Counted from the stretch's first letter, positions 8,354 through 18,055 are shown. The stretch: DNA of 64,000 nucleotides from VRUE01 sp963712595 (GCA_963712595.1 CAVQIM010000001.1:248001-312000); one strand, 5' to 3'. The notes: a model not told the origin generated them from the letters alone. Program-made: numbers and translations.

Positions 8354-8952
8354 TCGAACGCTTCTGTTGGAAAGACGCCGTTCCATTCGATTTTCGTACC
8401 GAGCGCTTTCAGTTCGGTCCCCGACGCAGCCAGCGTGGTGTTGTTAAACGTGGCTGTTTCGGTTTCGTTGCTGATAACCCCTCCGGCCGACCCGGTCACT
8501 TTCACCAGCGTCCCTTTCACGGCGCAAAGTTCGCCGGCGTAGACGATGGTCACCAGGACCCCTTCGATGATTATGTAGTTGCTTGTTGAGATCGTTTTCA
8601 GTTTTGCTGCCCACGGCAGTGCTTCTGCGGCGATCGTTTTGACCGTGCAGTATTTGCTGTTCGTAGTGCAGTTGAAAAGAGGGACTTCGGTAACGCTTCC
8701 CTCACCGGTTCCTTCTTTGTTTTTGATCGTCAGCTTGTAGAGGAAATTTTCACATTTGGTGGTGAGACCGGGGATGGTCATGCTGCTTTCGATGGCCCCA
8801 CCGACGATCGTTTCCGATCCGGTCAGCGATTCTCCTGCGAACTTCCAAGCAGGAGCGGCGCTGGCGCTTGCCACGAGCACCATGCTGGCGACGGTTGCCA
8901 GAATGGCCGCAACCACGCCCCGCCGCAAGATGCTCTTTGCATTGCGGTTCAT
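8320..8952 (-). CDS. Secreted protein of unknown family
   Basis: 210-residue exported protein starting MNRNAKSILRRGVVAAILAT, with signal core and VASASAAPAW cleavage site. ATG at 8952 has GGAGATGATG upstream, preferred over an in-frame ATG 48 nt earlier. The mature part is rich in Thr, Ser and Lys with four cysteines (TKCENF, FNCTTN, KYCTVK, ELCAVK). The general style resembles family A and B neighbours, but no clear sequence homology is visible. It lies inside the block of exported proteins, between two family B copies. Confidence 0.75.
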   Translation of the reverse strand: MNRNAKSILRRGVVAAILATVASMVLVASASAAPAWKFAGESLTGSETIVGGAIESSMTIPGLTTKCENFLYKLTIKNKEGTGEGSVTEVPLFNCTTNSKYCTVKTIAAEALPWAAKLKTISTSNYIIIEGVLVTIVYAGELCAVKGTLVKVTGSAGGVISNETETATFNNTTLAASGTELKALGTKIEWNGVFPTEAFEWHREQALTVS

Positions 8953-8983
8953 CGTTTCATCATCTCCTTGCGTACGAAGCGGG

Positions 8984-9889
8984 TTATGGGTTTTCTTCAT
9001 TATTTTGTTTCACTGCATTGCGGAGCGCCATCCAAACTTCGTTTTTGAGGATTGCGCTGTTGTGGCCAGCGGTGGTCGAGCCGAGCTGACTGTTGATGAT
9101 CGGGTTTACGAGGAAGGAAATGATTCCCCCGCAGCCGCTTGCACCAGGTGCCGACCACGCGTTGTCGACCAGTTCGCTGCCTGTGAGCTTGAGGATCTGG
9201 GCTTCTTCGAGGAAGGAAACTTCGCCGATTTTGCCGGTGATCGAGGTGTTGGGCGCTGGCGGGCTGGTTTTACCCGTCGTCAGTTCCCATTTAATCGGCG
9301 TGGTGCTCGAGCCGACGTAGCAGGATTTGCCCAGGAAGGGATTTTCCAGGTGGACCTTGACCGGCAGTTTCAACGCAACGCCGATCCCTTCCGCGAGATG
9401 GAGTTCGCTGATCTTGATGTCGCTCGCCGGTTTGGCCAGTTCGAGCGTTGAGGTGAGACCGGTGATTTTATTTTCAAAGAAGAATTTGATCAGCACCTGG
9501 ACCAAGAACGGGGTGCCTTTTTCCGGCACGATTCCAGCCAGCCCACCGGGAACATTCTGAGGGGCTTTGGAGAGCGTTACCCCGTTGGTTGCAGCGACGA
9601 ATTCCGCGAATTCGCCTTCTGGACCTTCGAAGCTGGGTTCCTTGTAGCCACCTTGCAGAACTACTTGTTTTTCGATCGGCACTTTCTTTGAGCCGAGCGC
9701 AACTTCTCCCCCGGTGGTGAGTGAGTTGATACAGCGTTCGACCGAGGTATTCGTATAGGGGCAGAATTCAAACTTTTTGAATTCTCCCGTGAGTTTCGCC
9801 GAGGCACTGCCGGCGAGCCCGAGCGTGGTGAGCGCCGCGACCAACAACGCCACGCATACCACCCCCGTCGTCCTAGGGTGCATTCGCAT
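8984..9889 (-). CDS. Secreted protein, family B copy 3
   Basis: 301-residue exported paralog of the genes at 5544 and 6560. ATG at 9889 with AGGAG 9 nt upstream. The signal peptide (MRMHPRTTGVVCVALLVAAL, GSASA) precedes the conserved core LTGEFKKFEFCPYTN. The middle segment differs: the other copies have GLVNCKEISNFLLRVSCEVT, while this copy has GIVPEKGTPFLVQVLIKFFF and so lacks two cysteines. The change fits divergence or local sequence exchange in one structural segment. Confidence 0.82.
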   Translation of the reverse strand: MRMHPRTTGVVCVALLVAALTTLGLAGSASAKLTGEFKKFEFCPYTNTSVERCINSLTTGGEVALGSKKVPIEKQVVLQGGYKEPSFEGPEGEFAEFVAATNGVTLSKAPQNVPGGLAGIVPEKGTPFLVQVLIKFFFENKITGLTSTLELAKPASDIKISELHLAEGIGVALKLPVKVHLENPFLGKSCYVGSSTTPIKWELTTGKTSPPAPNTSITGKIGEVSFLEEAQILKLTGSELVDNAWSAPGASGCGGIISFLVNPIINSQLGSTTAGHNSAILKNEVWMALRNAVKQNNEENP

Positions 9890-9952
9890 TTCTCTTGCTC
9901 CTAACTTTGCTCGATTGGACTGGGTTATCTGCTTCTGGAAGCCTTAGAAAGC

Positions 9953-12900
9953 TCAGCGGCGATTGCCTTTACTGTGGGCTTTCTGGCGCGATTTGCCGCA
10001 GTCGCTCTTGACCACGGGGTTGAAATCATCAAGCGCTCCGTTTTGCCCATCGATCTTCACCGTCGCCCGGGTGGCGGAGGCCCTTAGCTTGCAGAGGTTG
10101 GCGCTGTTGATGAGCAGGCCCTTCTTGACACCCTTCATTTTCACCGCCACCCTCGTTGCCGGCGCGTCGGGAATGTCTTCGAAGGTGGCGCGTATCCCGC
10201 CGTTTATCGAGTCCACCCGCCCAACCACGACGACGTCGACCTGGCCATGCAGAGCGACAACTAGGTCGGGTAGTTCGTGGCTCGAAGAGCGCAGATAAAC
10301 CGGGCCTTCTAGCGGTTGACCGAGCAATGGCGTGGTGGCCACGGCGTGGCCGTAAATCGAAGCGGCCGGACACTGCTTGGCGGCGAACTGGACCCGGGTG
10401 CAAACGGTGCCGATGTGAGCCTGGTCCAGGAACTCCGATCTCGGCAGCGTGACCGAGAGACGTTTCAGGTTGGCTTGGCCAGGAGGGAGGCGCAGCGTGC
10501 TGGTCAAGGTCGGATGCCCGGTGCGCTTGGTCTGCCCCTTCAGCTTGAGCGAGAGCTTGGGCTTGAAAGGCAGCTCCTTGCAGCCCCCGACTTGGAAGGG
10601 GCTGGAGAGGGCCACGGCCTGCACAAAGACCGAAGTAGCGGTGGCCAACACCGACTTTTTGTCGCAGTTAGTCGGGTTTAGGGTGAAGTCTGGCCGATCG
10701 GCGCGCACCACTGCGGAGCGCAGATCGAGAGGAATCCCGCCGAGGATCGTCGGCAGCGGATCGGAGACCGCACGGCCCTGAGCGTGTTCGGGGTCGACAT
10801 AGAGTGCAGCGCGCGTCACCACTGCCCCGAGGTCGAAAGGCCCTGCCACCGCTGGGGTGATGATCACGAAGCTGAGTGGGGCGCCCTTGTAGGGGCCGGC
10901 AAGGTAGAGGTGCCCACCGACGTGTATAGGGGTCGGACCTGCACCAGCGGCAGCGTCTACGCTCCCCAGCTCCGAGGCAGCCGGACAGCTCGGTTTGGCC
11001 TGCTCGAGCCTCCCTTCTTCTGGACGGCTTCGCGCCTGAGCCTGGGCGATCTGAGCCTCAGAGCAGTAGGGAATGCCCGCCAGCTTTGCCAGGAGACCGC
11101 GCGGCAGCGTCGCTTCGAAGCCCGCGATCGGCTGGGTACCGTCCTCACGGCTCACCTTCATCACAAAGGGGCTGTAGGCGCCAGCGACGGGGGAGATCGT
11201 GCCGGCGACGAAACTCGGCTGATTGGGAGCCGCTGCGGGATCGGTGGGGCAGCTCCCGCCACCCGGAGCGGCGCTGATCGCAAAGGCGTCAGAAGGCGCG
11301 GCGTTGATGCCTTCGGGACTGGTCCAGGGAGTTAGATCCGAGGTTGTGGCGTAGGTGGAGCAGGCAGCCGGCGTGCGCAGTGAAGCGCGCGGGCCGCTGA
11401 AGATGTGAAGGCTCACATCTTCAAGCGGCAGCTCGGGTCCTTCGGTGAGCACATTGGTGAGCTGACCCGTGCTCGGATCTAGCATCACCTCCGCGGCAAA
11501 CTTGGCTACCGTCCCCGAAGTGGGGTCCTCGACGCCCAGGTAGATCGCAATCAGCGAGCCGAAGGGGTTTTGGAAGGGACTTGCAAGGTAGACCGCGCCA
11601 TGGACCGCCCGGCGAACAGCGTTGCCTTTGGCGTCTTCTTCGACTTTGTGGGTTACAGGGTTGATTTCCCCCAACAGCGGCGTCGTTGCTTCCAACGTTC
11701 CGATCTTCGAGCTATCAGGACAGCTCGCGGGCGCCTTCGAGAAGTGAACCGGGGACTGACCCACGCCTGTGCTCAAACCAATCTGGTCGGCCGTGCAGAC
11801 CCCTTGCCCCATCGCCGCCGCAGGGTTCACCGTTAGCCCCGCGGGCAAGTTGATCGTCGCGTCCCTTAGGTTCGCGGTGGAAGTATGTTCGAGTTCCGTG
11901 TCTTGAGGCTGGTGCAAGTTGAACTCGAGGCCCGACGGCGAATCGGCGAAGTTGGTCGTCGGCCTTGCTTCGATCGTAGGCTCGAATTTGGGTTTGTTGC
12001 AGCCGTCGACCCCTACAGGGGTGCCCCCCGTATCGTGGCTGTGAGCGCTGCGCTGATGAAAGACGCCCGGCTCCTCCCAGCTATCGATCGCCCCTGCGAA
12101 TGCGATCGGCCCCGTGCACTGGCTCGGCATCGTGATCGCCGCCGTCGGCGTCGGGTCGACCGAGCAGGGATCGTTCGACAGCCCCGCAGTCCTGCAGGCG
12201 CCGCGAAGCTGATCGTGGGTCGAGCTCGACGGGTCCCCCCAGATCTGCCCCGTGCCCCCAAGCACCGGGTTACGCGGGAAGGCGAGGACGTCGTTGAGTT
12301 CTCCGCGGATCCCAAAATCGCCGTCGCTTCGCACACCGCCGCTCAGGTGAATGAAGATCCCCACCCCGGCGGCGTCGAAACCAAGCTCCGCCGCGGTCCC
12401 CGCCGGTGGCACCATGTTGTAGAGAGCATCGGTCGTGTAAAGCGGGACACCGACCGAGGTCATCGTGTTGACCACGCCGATCTGAGAGGGGATCGGGCAG
12501 TCGTTGATGAGCCCTCCGCTCGTCCCGCTCAGCTCCGCCTCCGTGCAGAGGATCGGGGTCGCGGTGGGGTTGACCAGCAGGCCCCTGGGCAGGTCGACGC
12601 GCAGGTCCTTTATGTGGTCGGCGGAGGTGAGGCCCTCCGGCGGGTGTTCGACCGAGAAGCCGAAGCTGACCGTCATCTGGCTCGGGTGCGAGCCGGCCGC
12701 GGTCGCCGCGGAGTTGTCTGCGTTGCTGAGCAGCGCGTCAAAGCCGGCGGCGCCTGGAACGAAGTCGAAAGCCGGCCGCGCGGCGCTGATCGTCGTCGGG
12801 GCGATGGTCGTGACTTCCGGCGCTCCACCGCCGTTGACGCTCGCGTTCGTGGTCAAGATCCCCGCAGCGGTCGGGGAGACGTCAACCGCCACGATGACGC

Positions 12901-13261
12901 CGAGCCACCGGCCCGGATGCAGGGGCCCGGGGGTGGTGCATGTGACTTCCTGTCCCGCTGGGGGCGAACAGGTCGGGCTTGGCGATTCGGGGTCTTCCCC
13001 CGTGCTGAATGCTTCGCTAGGGGCGAGCCCGATCGGCAGCTCGGCTTTCAGCGTGATCGGTTCGCCGCTGGTCACTTTGCCGCCGACGTTGGTCGCGATC
13101 AGCAGGTATTCCGCAGTGCCCCCTGGAACGAAGTTGGTCGGCAATTGCACTGCCGAGAGCTTCCAGGCCGGTGCCTCGCCGACGGCAAGCGCCGGGGCGC
13201 TCGAGGCAAGCGAGGCCCCGAGGACGAGGGCTGCAACCAGGGTTACTCTGATCCGCCTCAT
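9953..13261 (-). CDS. Large exported repeat protein (1102 aa)
   Basis: Very large exported protein. The signal peptide is MRRIRVTLVAALVLGASLAS, then PALAV. The N-terminal about 130 residues look like a DUF11-type beta domain (TAEYLLIATNVGG, SGEPITLKAELP). Four diverged repeats of roughly 200 residues follow, each with a pattern LPxGLx..C..A.....CPxxSxIGx..TTPLxG..x.GxVYLxxP (for example ASCPDSSKIGTLEATTPLLG and KQCPAASIYGHAVATTPLLG). The C-terminus is basic (KSRQKAHSKGNRR). Its ATG overlaps the stop of the upstream 1223-aa gene by 4 bp, so the two are cotranscribed. A cell-surface or adhesin-like role is inference. Confidence 0.85.
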   Translation of the reverse strand: MRRIRVTLVAALVLGASLASSAPALAVGEAPAWKLSAVQLPTNFVPGGTAEYLLIATNVGGKVTSGEPITLKAELPIGLAPSEAFSTGEDPESPSPTCSPPAGQEVTCTTPGPLHPGRWLGVIVAVDVSPTAAGILTTNASVNGGGAPEVTTIAPTTISAARPAFDFVPGAAGFDALLSNADNSAATAAGSHPSQMTVSFGFSVEHPPEGLTSADHIKDLRVDLPRGLLVNPTATPILCTEAELSGTSGGLINDCPIPSQIGVVNTMTSVGVPLYTTDALYNMVPPAGTAAELGFDAAGVGIFIHLSGGVRSDGDFGIRGELNDVLAFPRNPVLGGTGQIWGDPSSSTHDQLRGACRTAGLSNDPCSVDPTPTAAITMPSQCTGPIAFAGAIDSWEEPGVFHQRSAHSHDTGGTPVGVDGCNKPKFEPTIEARPTTNFADSPSGLEFNLHQPQDTELEHTSTANLRDATINLPAGLTVNPAAAMGQGVCTADQIGLSTGVGQSPVHFSKAPASCPDSSKIGTLEATTPLLGEINPVTHKVEEDAKGNAVRRAVHGAVYLASPFQNPFGSLIAIYLGVEDPTSGTVAKFAAEVMLDPSTGQLTNVLTEGPELPLEDVSLHIFSGPRASLRTPAACSTYATTSDLTPWTSPEGINAAPSDAFAISAAPGGGSCPTDPAAAPNQPSFVAGTISPVAGAYSPFVMKVSREDGTQPIAGFEATLPRGLLAKLAGIPYCSEAQIAQAQARSRPEEGRLEQAKPSCPAASELGSVDAAAGAGPTPIHVGGHLYLAGPYKGAPLSFVIITPAVAGPFDLGAVVTRAALYVDPEHAQGRAVSDPLPTILGGIPLDLRSAVVRADRPDFTLNPTNCDKKSVLATATSVFVQAVALSSPFQVGGCKELPFKPKLSLKLKGQTKRTGHPTLTSTLRLPPGQANLKRLSVTLPRSEFLDQAHIGTVCTRVQFAAKQCPAASIYGHAVATTPLLGQPLEGPVYLRSSSHELPDLVVALHGQVDVVVVGRVDSINGGIRATFEDIPDAPATRVAVKMKGVKKGLLINSANLCKLRASATRATVKIDGQNGALDDFNPVVKSDCGKSRQKAHSKGNRR

Positions 13262-16200
13262 CGAGCCGCCCCCCTGCTTTTGTGAGCCTTTCGTTTGTGC
13301 TTGGGCTGACCTTTATGGTGTCGTTTTGGCACGCAGCGGCCTTTCTTGCCTTTGCCGCCCACCCTGTGCCTGCCTTTCGCGCAGTGCTTGGGCCTCGCTT
13401 TGCTTGGACTCTCCGGGCCGATGAAGTCTTTGGTCGCAGGGGACTCGAAGGGCGGCTGCGGTGGCGGCGGGCCCTTGCACGATTCTTCGCTTGCGCATGT
13501 GACGTTCACAACCTCTTGCTCTGCGAGACCTCCCCCAACACGGGCGTCATAGACGTCCATCAGCTGATCGCCGTCTTGACGAACCAGCGCCTCGCGAGTG
13601 AAGAAGAGGACGTCGTCGCCGTCTGCTGAGGCATCAGCCAAGAGAGACGGTTCGCTGCTTTTGCCCGTGGAGATCAAATACAGGCAGCCACCGTTTTGGG
13701 CTTCCGATTCGCATGAGCCCGAGCCCATCGCCTCCCACTCATAGACGTCTTGACAGGCTGGGTAGCTCTGATTGACGGAGCCCACCGTTGAGCAGCCCTC
13801 AACCCCATTCGTATCTGCGCCAACCAGCGCATCGGTCGTCTGGAAGAAGACGCGCTTTCCGTCTTCGGAAAGGTTTCGGGAGAGCGTCGCCGCCGGCGGT
13901 TCGGTCGGCAGGACCGGAGTTTCGACGTTTTGCGCCCTGACACTGACCGGGGGTGTCCCAGTCGGGTCGCACGATATACAGCTTGGGGCCGTCTCCCCAA
14001 TGATGTAGCGGTAGAGCTCCACCTGGCCGTGGTTGTCATAGGCGGTCAACTTGCGCCGCGAGCTGAACAGCAGCGTCCGCCCGTCGGCGCTGATCCGCGC
14101 CGGCTTTGGCCCTACCCGCGCCACCGTCCCCGACCAGTTCGGGTTGTCCCGATCCCCCAACCGCGCGATGAAGCCGATCTCACCTCCGTGCCACACGTAG
14201 AGGTTGCAGGTGCTGGTCCCTGACTGACTTAGGATCCCCTCACAGCCGCCCAGTGCCGCGCTTTCCCCTTCTCCGTTGGGCGTGTTAACCACGCCGTCGG
14301 GGATTCCGTTGGCGACGAAGTAGACGTAGGAGCCGTCGGCCGAGATGCCGAGCACGCCCCTTACTTCCGCCCCGTTTTCATCGCCCGCATCGACCGCCAG
14401 GTCGTTGAGGCGCTCGCCCTCGGGCGCGCTGGCCACGAAGCGATAGAGATCGTTGCCGGGATTCGGCACCACTTCCTGGTTCGCCGACCAGAAGATGTGC
14501 TGTGCATCGATCGCCAGCCCTTTTGGCCCCGCCGCAGCTGGGACGAAGTCCAGTGTGGCGCCTTCTTCTTTCAGGTCGAGGGGAATCCGCCCGATCGAGT
14601 TCTTCCCCTGCCTTGCCCAGTAGACATAGCTGCCGTCGACCGCCACCCCCCGCACCCCAGCCACTCCTTTGTGTTCGTCATCAAGGAATACTTTCCGGCT
14701 TTCCGGATCTCCGTCGAGGTCGTAGCGGACGACGAGACCTCTGACGCTGTTGTTCATCGTCATGTAGATGTGGGTCGCGTTGATTGCGATCCCCTCCGGC
14801 GTCCGTTCCTGGGATTTATCGCCCACATTGAGGAAAGCCTCTTCGACGCTAGCCAAGTTGCCATCGATCTCCGCCCGCCCGATCGTCCGAGTCTCGTCTA
14901 CGTCCCCCGCGTTTGCCCAGTAGACGTATTCACCGTTGACGGCGACCCCCCGGGGTTTGGTCGCACCTTTAATGAATTCCTCTTCGATGCTGGCCAAACT
15001 CCCATCGATCGCCGCCCGCCCGATCGTGCCGTGGCCAGGTGCTTCATCGGCGGCGTTGGTCCAGTAGATGTGTTCGCTATCCACCGTGACGTACTGGGGG
15101 TGAGCCGGAGAGAATTTCCCGGCTTCGACTTCGACTTCGGGAACTTCGATGAACTTCTCATTGGCCGCTTCGCCATTGAGTTTGGCCCGCCCGATCGCGT
15201 TTTCGTCCGGATCGGCCCAGTAGATGTATTCGCCATCGACGGCGACGCCGTAGGCATCGGCAAGCAGGAACCCGAGCTGCTTCGAGCTGCCATCGGCGAT
15301 GTTGGCTCGGGCGATCTCCGGCGGTTCGCTTGGTTCGGGCCCCGTGGTGGCGTCGTCGGTCAGCTTCTCCGGCGAGGTCAAGAACGCGACCGAGCCGTCG
15401 GCGCTCGCGCCCATGAAAGCCGCCGGTCGGGTACCGCTTATGTCGTGGCCGTCTTCCCCTCCCCCGATGGTTCTCTCCGAGGCCGAGACGTGCACGCTCT
15501 GCGCGCCGGGCTCGGTCGGATTGGTGCGGCGGTAGAGCTGGCCATCTCCTGCCGTGAAGTAGGCACTTTTGCCGTCGCTCGAGACCGCCCGTTGCTCCTG
15601 GGTGTAATACCTTCCTGATGCGCCACCCACTTCCACCGGGTCGCTGCCATTGATCCAGTTATACGGTCCCGCCATCGAGCCTTCTGGCGGAGCGCAGGGC
15701 GCCGGGGCGCAGTCGGCATCCGGCAGGAAACCGACGAGATTGATCTCTTCGCTCGAGCGCTCCCAGACGTAGAGGTTGTATTTGCCCGGCGTAGCCTCGG
15801 GTGTGAGAGGGGCAGTCGCGGCCTCGAAGAAGAGCATCGAGTCGTCGGCGCTCTCTCCGGCGAAGCTGAAGTTGAGGCTGGCGGCGGTATAGGGAACTAT
15901 TTCGGTGATCGAACCATCGGCTTCAAGGTCGAGTAGCGCCTTGGTATTGGGCGGGCCAAAGCGCACCGCCTGTACGAAGACATCGGAGAAGTCGGGAGTC
16001 CAGCCGACCGCGCTTGCGTTCTGCCCGGAGGCCTGCGGCGTCAGCAGGCCACGGGTGAGCCAGTTGCCCGCGCCGCGCTCCGAGAGGTGCAGCGGGGGCT
16101 CCTGGGTGCCGCTGCTGGCAGGGGTGCCTGAAGTGGTCACGAAGCTGACCGCCTCCCCGCTGGGGGACGACTTCACCGTCATGTAAGCGCCGGTGGCATC

Positions 16201-16929
16201 CAGGCCGTTCTTGTTGACCAAGCTCGCCTGCTCGAAGACGCGGCAATCCGGCAGGACCGCCGAAGGCCGTTGGCTTCGGAAGGGGTCCTCATTGGGGCAG
16301 GGCTTGAAGATGGGGTCAAGCGGAAAGGTGGTGAAGGTCTGGTCAGGGCTTTGCGATGGGCCGTCACCGTTTTCCGCCACCACGCGAAAGTGATAAGTAC
16401 TCCTCGGCACGAGGCCGCCGACATCGACCATGACCGGTTCGGGGTCATGTTCAGGTACTTTCGGGACTTCTTTATCAGGAATCGGCGCTTTCGTACAAGG
16501 ATTGGACATACAGTCTGCTGCGCCGTACTCGAAGTGATAGCTAGTCGCTTTGCCTTTGGGACTGATCTCGGCTTCGAGAGTCACCGAGGTGGTCGTGACG
16601 CTCGACACCCTGGTTTGCGAAATCTCGGGAATAGCCGCTACAGCGCTCCCGGCGTCGAAAATCAGCAGAGGGAATAGGGCGATGCATAGCCAAAACACAT
16701 GGCTCCCAATCCGCACCCTTCTTTTCTGCGCACCCGCGGAAGGTTTCCCTTTCGGCGAGTCCCCAGGCGGCGCTTTCTGCGCACCCGCGGAAGGTTTCCC
16801 TTTCGGCGAGTCCCCAGTCTGCGCACTCGCGGAACGTTTCCACCTCAGCGAGTCCGCAGACGGCGCCCGATGCGCCGTCTGCGGTGCAACCAGCCAAGAC
16901 ACCACGCGATGAACCCAAGACTTACTCAT
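13258..16929 (-). CDS. Large exported protein with fibronectin-III and YWTD-like beta-propeller
   Basis: 1223-residue protein. After a hydrophobic export segment (FWLCIALFPLLIFDAGSAVA, about residue 80-100) comes a fibronectin type III-like domain (SVTTTSVTLEAEISP, STYHFRVVAENG). At about residues 560-850 there are six YWTD/LDL-receptor-like repeats, such as AYGVAVDGEYIYWADPDENA, RGVAVNGEYVYWANAGD and KGLAIDAQHIFWSANQ, enough for one six-bladed propeller. TolB/WD40-like segments flank it (ISADGSYVYFVANG). The C-terminus is very basic with HCAKGRHRVGGKGKKGRC. The N-terminal 70 codons are made of tandem repeats; an internal GTG at 16716 would give a normal signal peptide and may be the true start. 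Confidence 0.83.
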   Translation of the reverse strand: MSKSWVHRVVSWLVAPQTAHRAPSADSLRWKRSASAQTGDSPKGKPSAGAQKAPPGDSPKGKPSAGAQKRRVRIGSHVFWLCIALFPLLIFDAGSAVAAIPEISQTRVSSVTTTSVTLEAEISPKGKATSYHFEYGAADCMSNPCTKAPIPDKEVPKVPEHDPEPVMVDVGGLVPRSTYHFRVVAENGDGPSQSPDQTFTTFPLDPIFKPCPNEDPFRSQRPSAVLPDCRVFEQASLVNKNGLDATGAYMTVKSSPSGEAVSFVTTSGTPASSGTQEPPLHLSERGAGNWLTRGLLTPQASGQNASAVGWTPDFSDVFVQAVRFGPPNTKALLDLEADGSITEIVPYTAASLNFSFAGESADDSMLFFEAATAPLTPEATPGKYNLYVWERSSEEINLVGFLPDADCAPAPCAPPEGSMAGPYNWINGSDPVEVGGASGRYYTQEQRAVSSDGKSAYFTAGDGQLYRRTNPTEPGAQSVHVSASERTIGGGEDGHDISGTRPAAFMGASADGSVAFLTSPEKLTDDATTGPEPSEPPEIARANIADGSSKQLGFLLADAYGVAVDGEYIYWADPDENAIGRAKLNGEAANEKFIEVPEVEVEAGKFSPAHPQYVTVDSEHIYWTNAADEAPGHGTIGRAAIDGSLASIEEEFIKGATKPRGVAVNGEYVYWANAGDVDETRTIGRAEIDGNLASVEEAFLNVGDKSQERTPEGIAINATHIYMTMNNSVRGLVVRYDLDGDPESRKVFLDDEHKGVAGVRGVAVDGSYVYWARQGKNSIGRIPLDLKEEGATLDFVPAAAGPKGLAIDAQHIFWSANQEVVPNPGNDLYRFVASAPEGERLNDLAVDAGDENGAEVRGVLGISADGSYVYFVANGIPDGVVNTPNGEGESAALGGCEGILSQSGTSTCNLYVWHGGEIGFIARLGDRDNPNWSGTVARVGPKPARISADGRTLLFSSRRKLTAYDNHGQVELYRYIIGETAPSCISCDPTGTPPVSVRAQNVETPVLPTEPPAATLSRNLSEDGKRVFFQTTDALVGADTNGVEGCSTVGSVNQSYPACQDVYEWEAMGSGSCESEAQNGGCLYLISTGKSSEPSLLADASADGDDVLFFTREALVRQDGDQLMDVYDARVGGGLAEQEVVNVTCASEESCKGPPPPQPPFESPATKDFIGPESPSKARPKHCAKGRHRVGGKGKKGRCVPKRHHKGQPKHKRKAHKSRGAAR
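16723..16859 (-). repeat. Tandem repeats at the 5' end of the 1223-aa gene
   Basis: Two almost perfect 51-bp copies (16723-16773 and 16774-16824) and a shorter, diverged third copy (to about 16859). If translated they give DSPKGKPSAGAQK-type units ahead of the export signal, an odd place for a repeat. They may instead lie in the untranslated leader if translation starts at GTG 16716. Copy number could vary by replication slippage. Confidence 0.75.
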
Positions 16930-16965
16930 GGTTCTGCCCAGGCCTGCTTCCGGGGAAGTAAAACT

Positions 16966-17781
16966 TCACCCCCGTACCGCCCAGGTGCCGATGCCTCGGG
17001 CCTTTGGATCGGTCACGGTGAAGTGCATGACGGCGCCTATTTCACCGGTGCAGCCCCCGCATGACAGTTCTGGATTAGTTACGAATTTAAGGGTCGCGCC
17101 GCTGAGCGAGATCACCCAGATGCAGAGATGTTCGTTGGCGGTGACGTTGCCCGGATCGGCGCTACCGCCGCAGAAGTCTCCGAAGTCCGCGTCTCCCGAG
17201 ACATGAACACGTTCTTCCCCTTCGAAGAACGCACTGGAGAGCGGAATCGTGAAGCCGATCGGCACCATCGCATCGCCGCCGCCTTCAGTCTCGCCTGGGG
17301 TGCCGTTGAAGGCCCACACGCCCTTCTCCGTAGCGCCATGTGGAAGGGTGCCGCCCGCCGTCCAAGGTTCGCCTTTTTCGCCGTTGCAGACTTTCTGCGC
17401 GCTCGCGAGTTCGCCTTCGACTTCGACCTCCGCGCCGCCTCGTTCATCGCATTTTGCCCCACCTACGGCAATTGCGGTCACTTTCACGGACTTGCCGGCG
17501 ATGCCAGGGTTGCCCTGTGTGCCTGGGTTTCCTTGACCGCCCGGAGCCCCTGGGTCGCCCTTAGGACCAATAGCCCCGGGAGCCCCTGGGTCGCCCTTCG
17601 GACCCACCGCACCTTGCTTGCCGGTAAGGCCCCGTGGGCCGCGTTTGCCCTGTGCGACCTTGCCTTTCTTCGAGTTCGTCTGCGAGGCAGCGTAGGCACC
17701 GCCCATCAGCGCGAATACCAAAGCAAGTATCGAGAGAACCAGCGCTGCGCTGCTGAACTGATTGCGAAAACGTGAGAACAT
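16966..17781 (-). CDS. Exported collagen-like protein
   Basis: 271-residue protein. ATG at 17781 is chosen because AGGAGAGAGG lies just upstream. An earlier in-frame start 141 nt up lacks this and adds disordered sequence. Domain order: an N-terminal hydrophobic segment (FSSAALVLSILALVFALMGG), a basic linker, about 16 Gly-X-Y triplets (GPRGLTGKQGAVGPKG, DPGAPG twice, GNPGTQGNPG), then a globular C-terminal domain with cysteines (GGAKCDE, DFCGGS, HLCIWV, LSCGGCTG). This layout is common for surface-exposed bacterial collagen-like proteins, especially in Thermoleophilia. The globular head presumably trimerises or binds a ligand (inference). Confidence 0.88.
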   Translation of the reverse strand: MFSRFRNQFSSAALVLSILALVFALMGGAYAASQTNSKKGKVAQGKRGPRGLTGKQGAVGPKGDPGAPGAIGPKGDPGAPGGQGNPGTQGNPGIAGKSVKVTAIAVGGAKCDERGGAEVEVEGELASAQKVCNGEKGEPWTAGGTLPHGATEKGVWAFNGTPGETEGGGDAMVPIGFTIPLSSAFFEGEERVHVSGDADFGDFCGGSADPGNVTANEHLCIWVISLSGATLKFVTNPELSCGGCTGEIGAVMHFTVTDPKARGIGTWAVRG

Positions 17782-17972
17782 CGACCTCTCTCCTTCTGTG
17801 ACGGCTGCCGAGCTGCCCCGACCGGCCTCAGTTGACGTGTCCTGCTCAATCGGGCCGGCGCCCCTCGCCCCGGCATAGTCGCTAGTGGCGCCACCACCCC
17901 CCAGCCTTTCCCTGTCCATCAATGCTCTTCTCCTCTTTTGAACTACGCCCTTTTGCTTCTCCCTGAGCGGCG

Positions 17973-18005
17973 GCCCGGGACCGCTTTGAATGAACGGTCC
18001 CGGGC
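17973..18005 (-). terminator. Hairpin after secreted family A copy 2
   Basis: Perfect 11-bp inverted repeat GCCCGGGACCG / CGGTCCCGGGC with an 11-nt loop, about 50 nt past the stop at 18056 on the minus strand. Its GGGACC core also occurs in the hairpin after family A copy 1 (4627-4656), so the terminator was probably duplicated with the gene. Confidence 0.65.
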
Positions 18006-18055
18006 TCCGACTATGTGTGGTACATCGTTACTCGGTACTGCCTAGGTGATCTGCT

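Noticed and set aside
16723..16859. CRISPR-like array
   Set aside because: The repeats are directly adjacent with no unique spacers, and no cas genes are present; they are simple tandem repeats.
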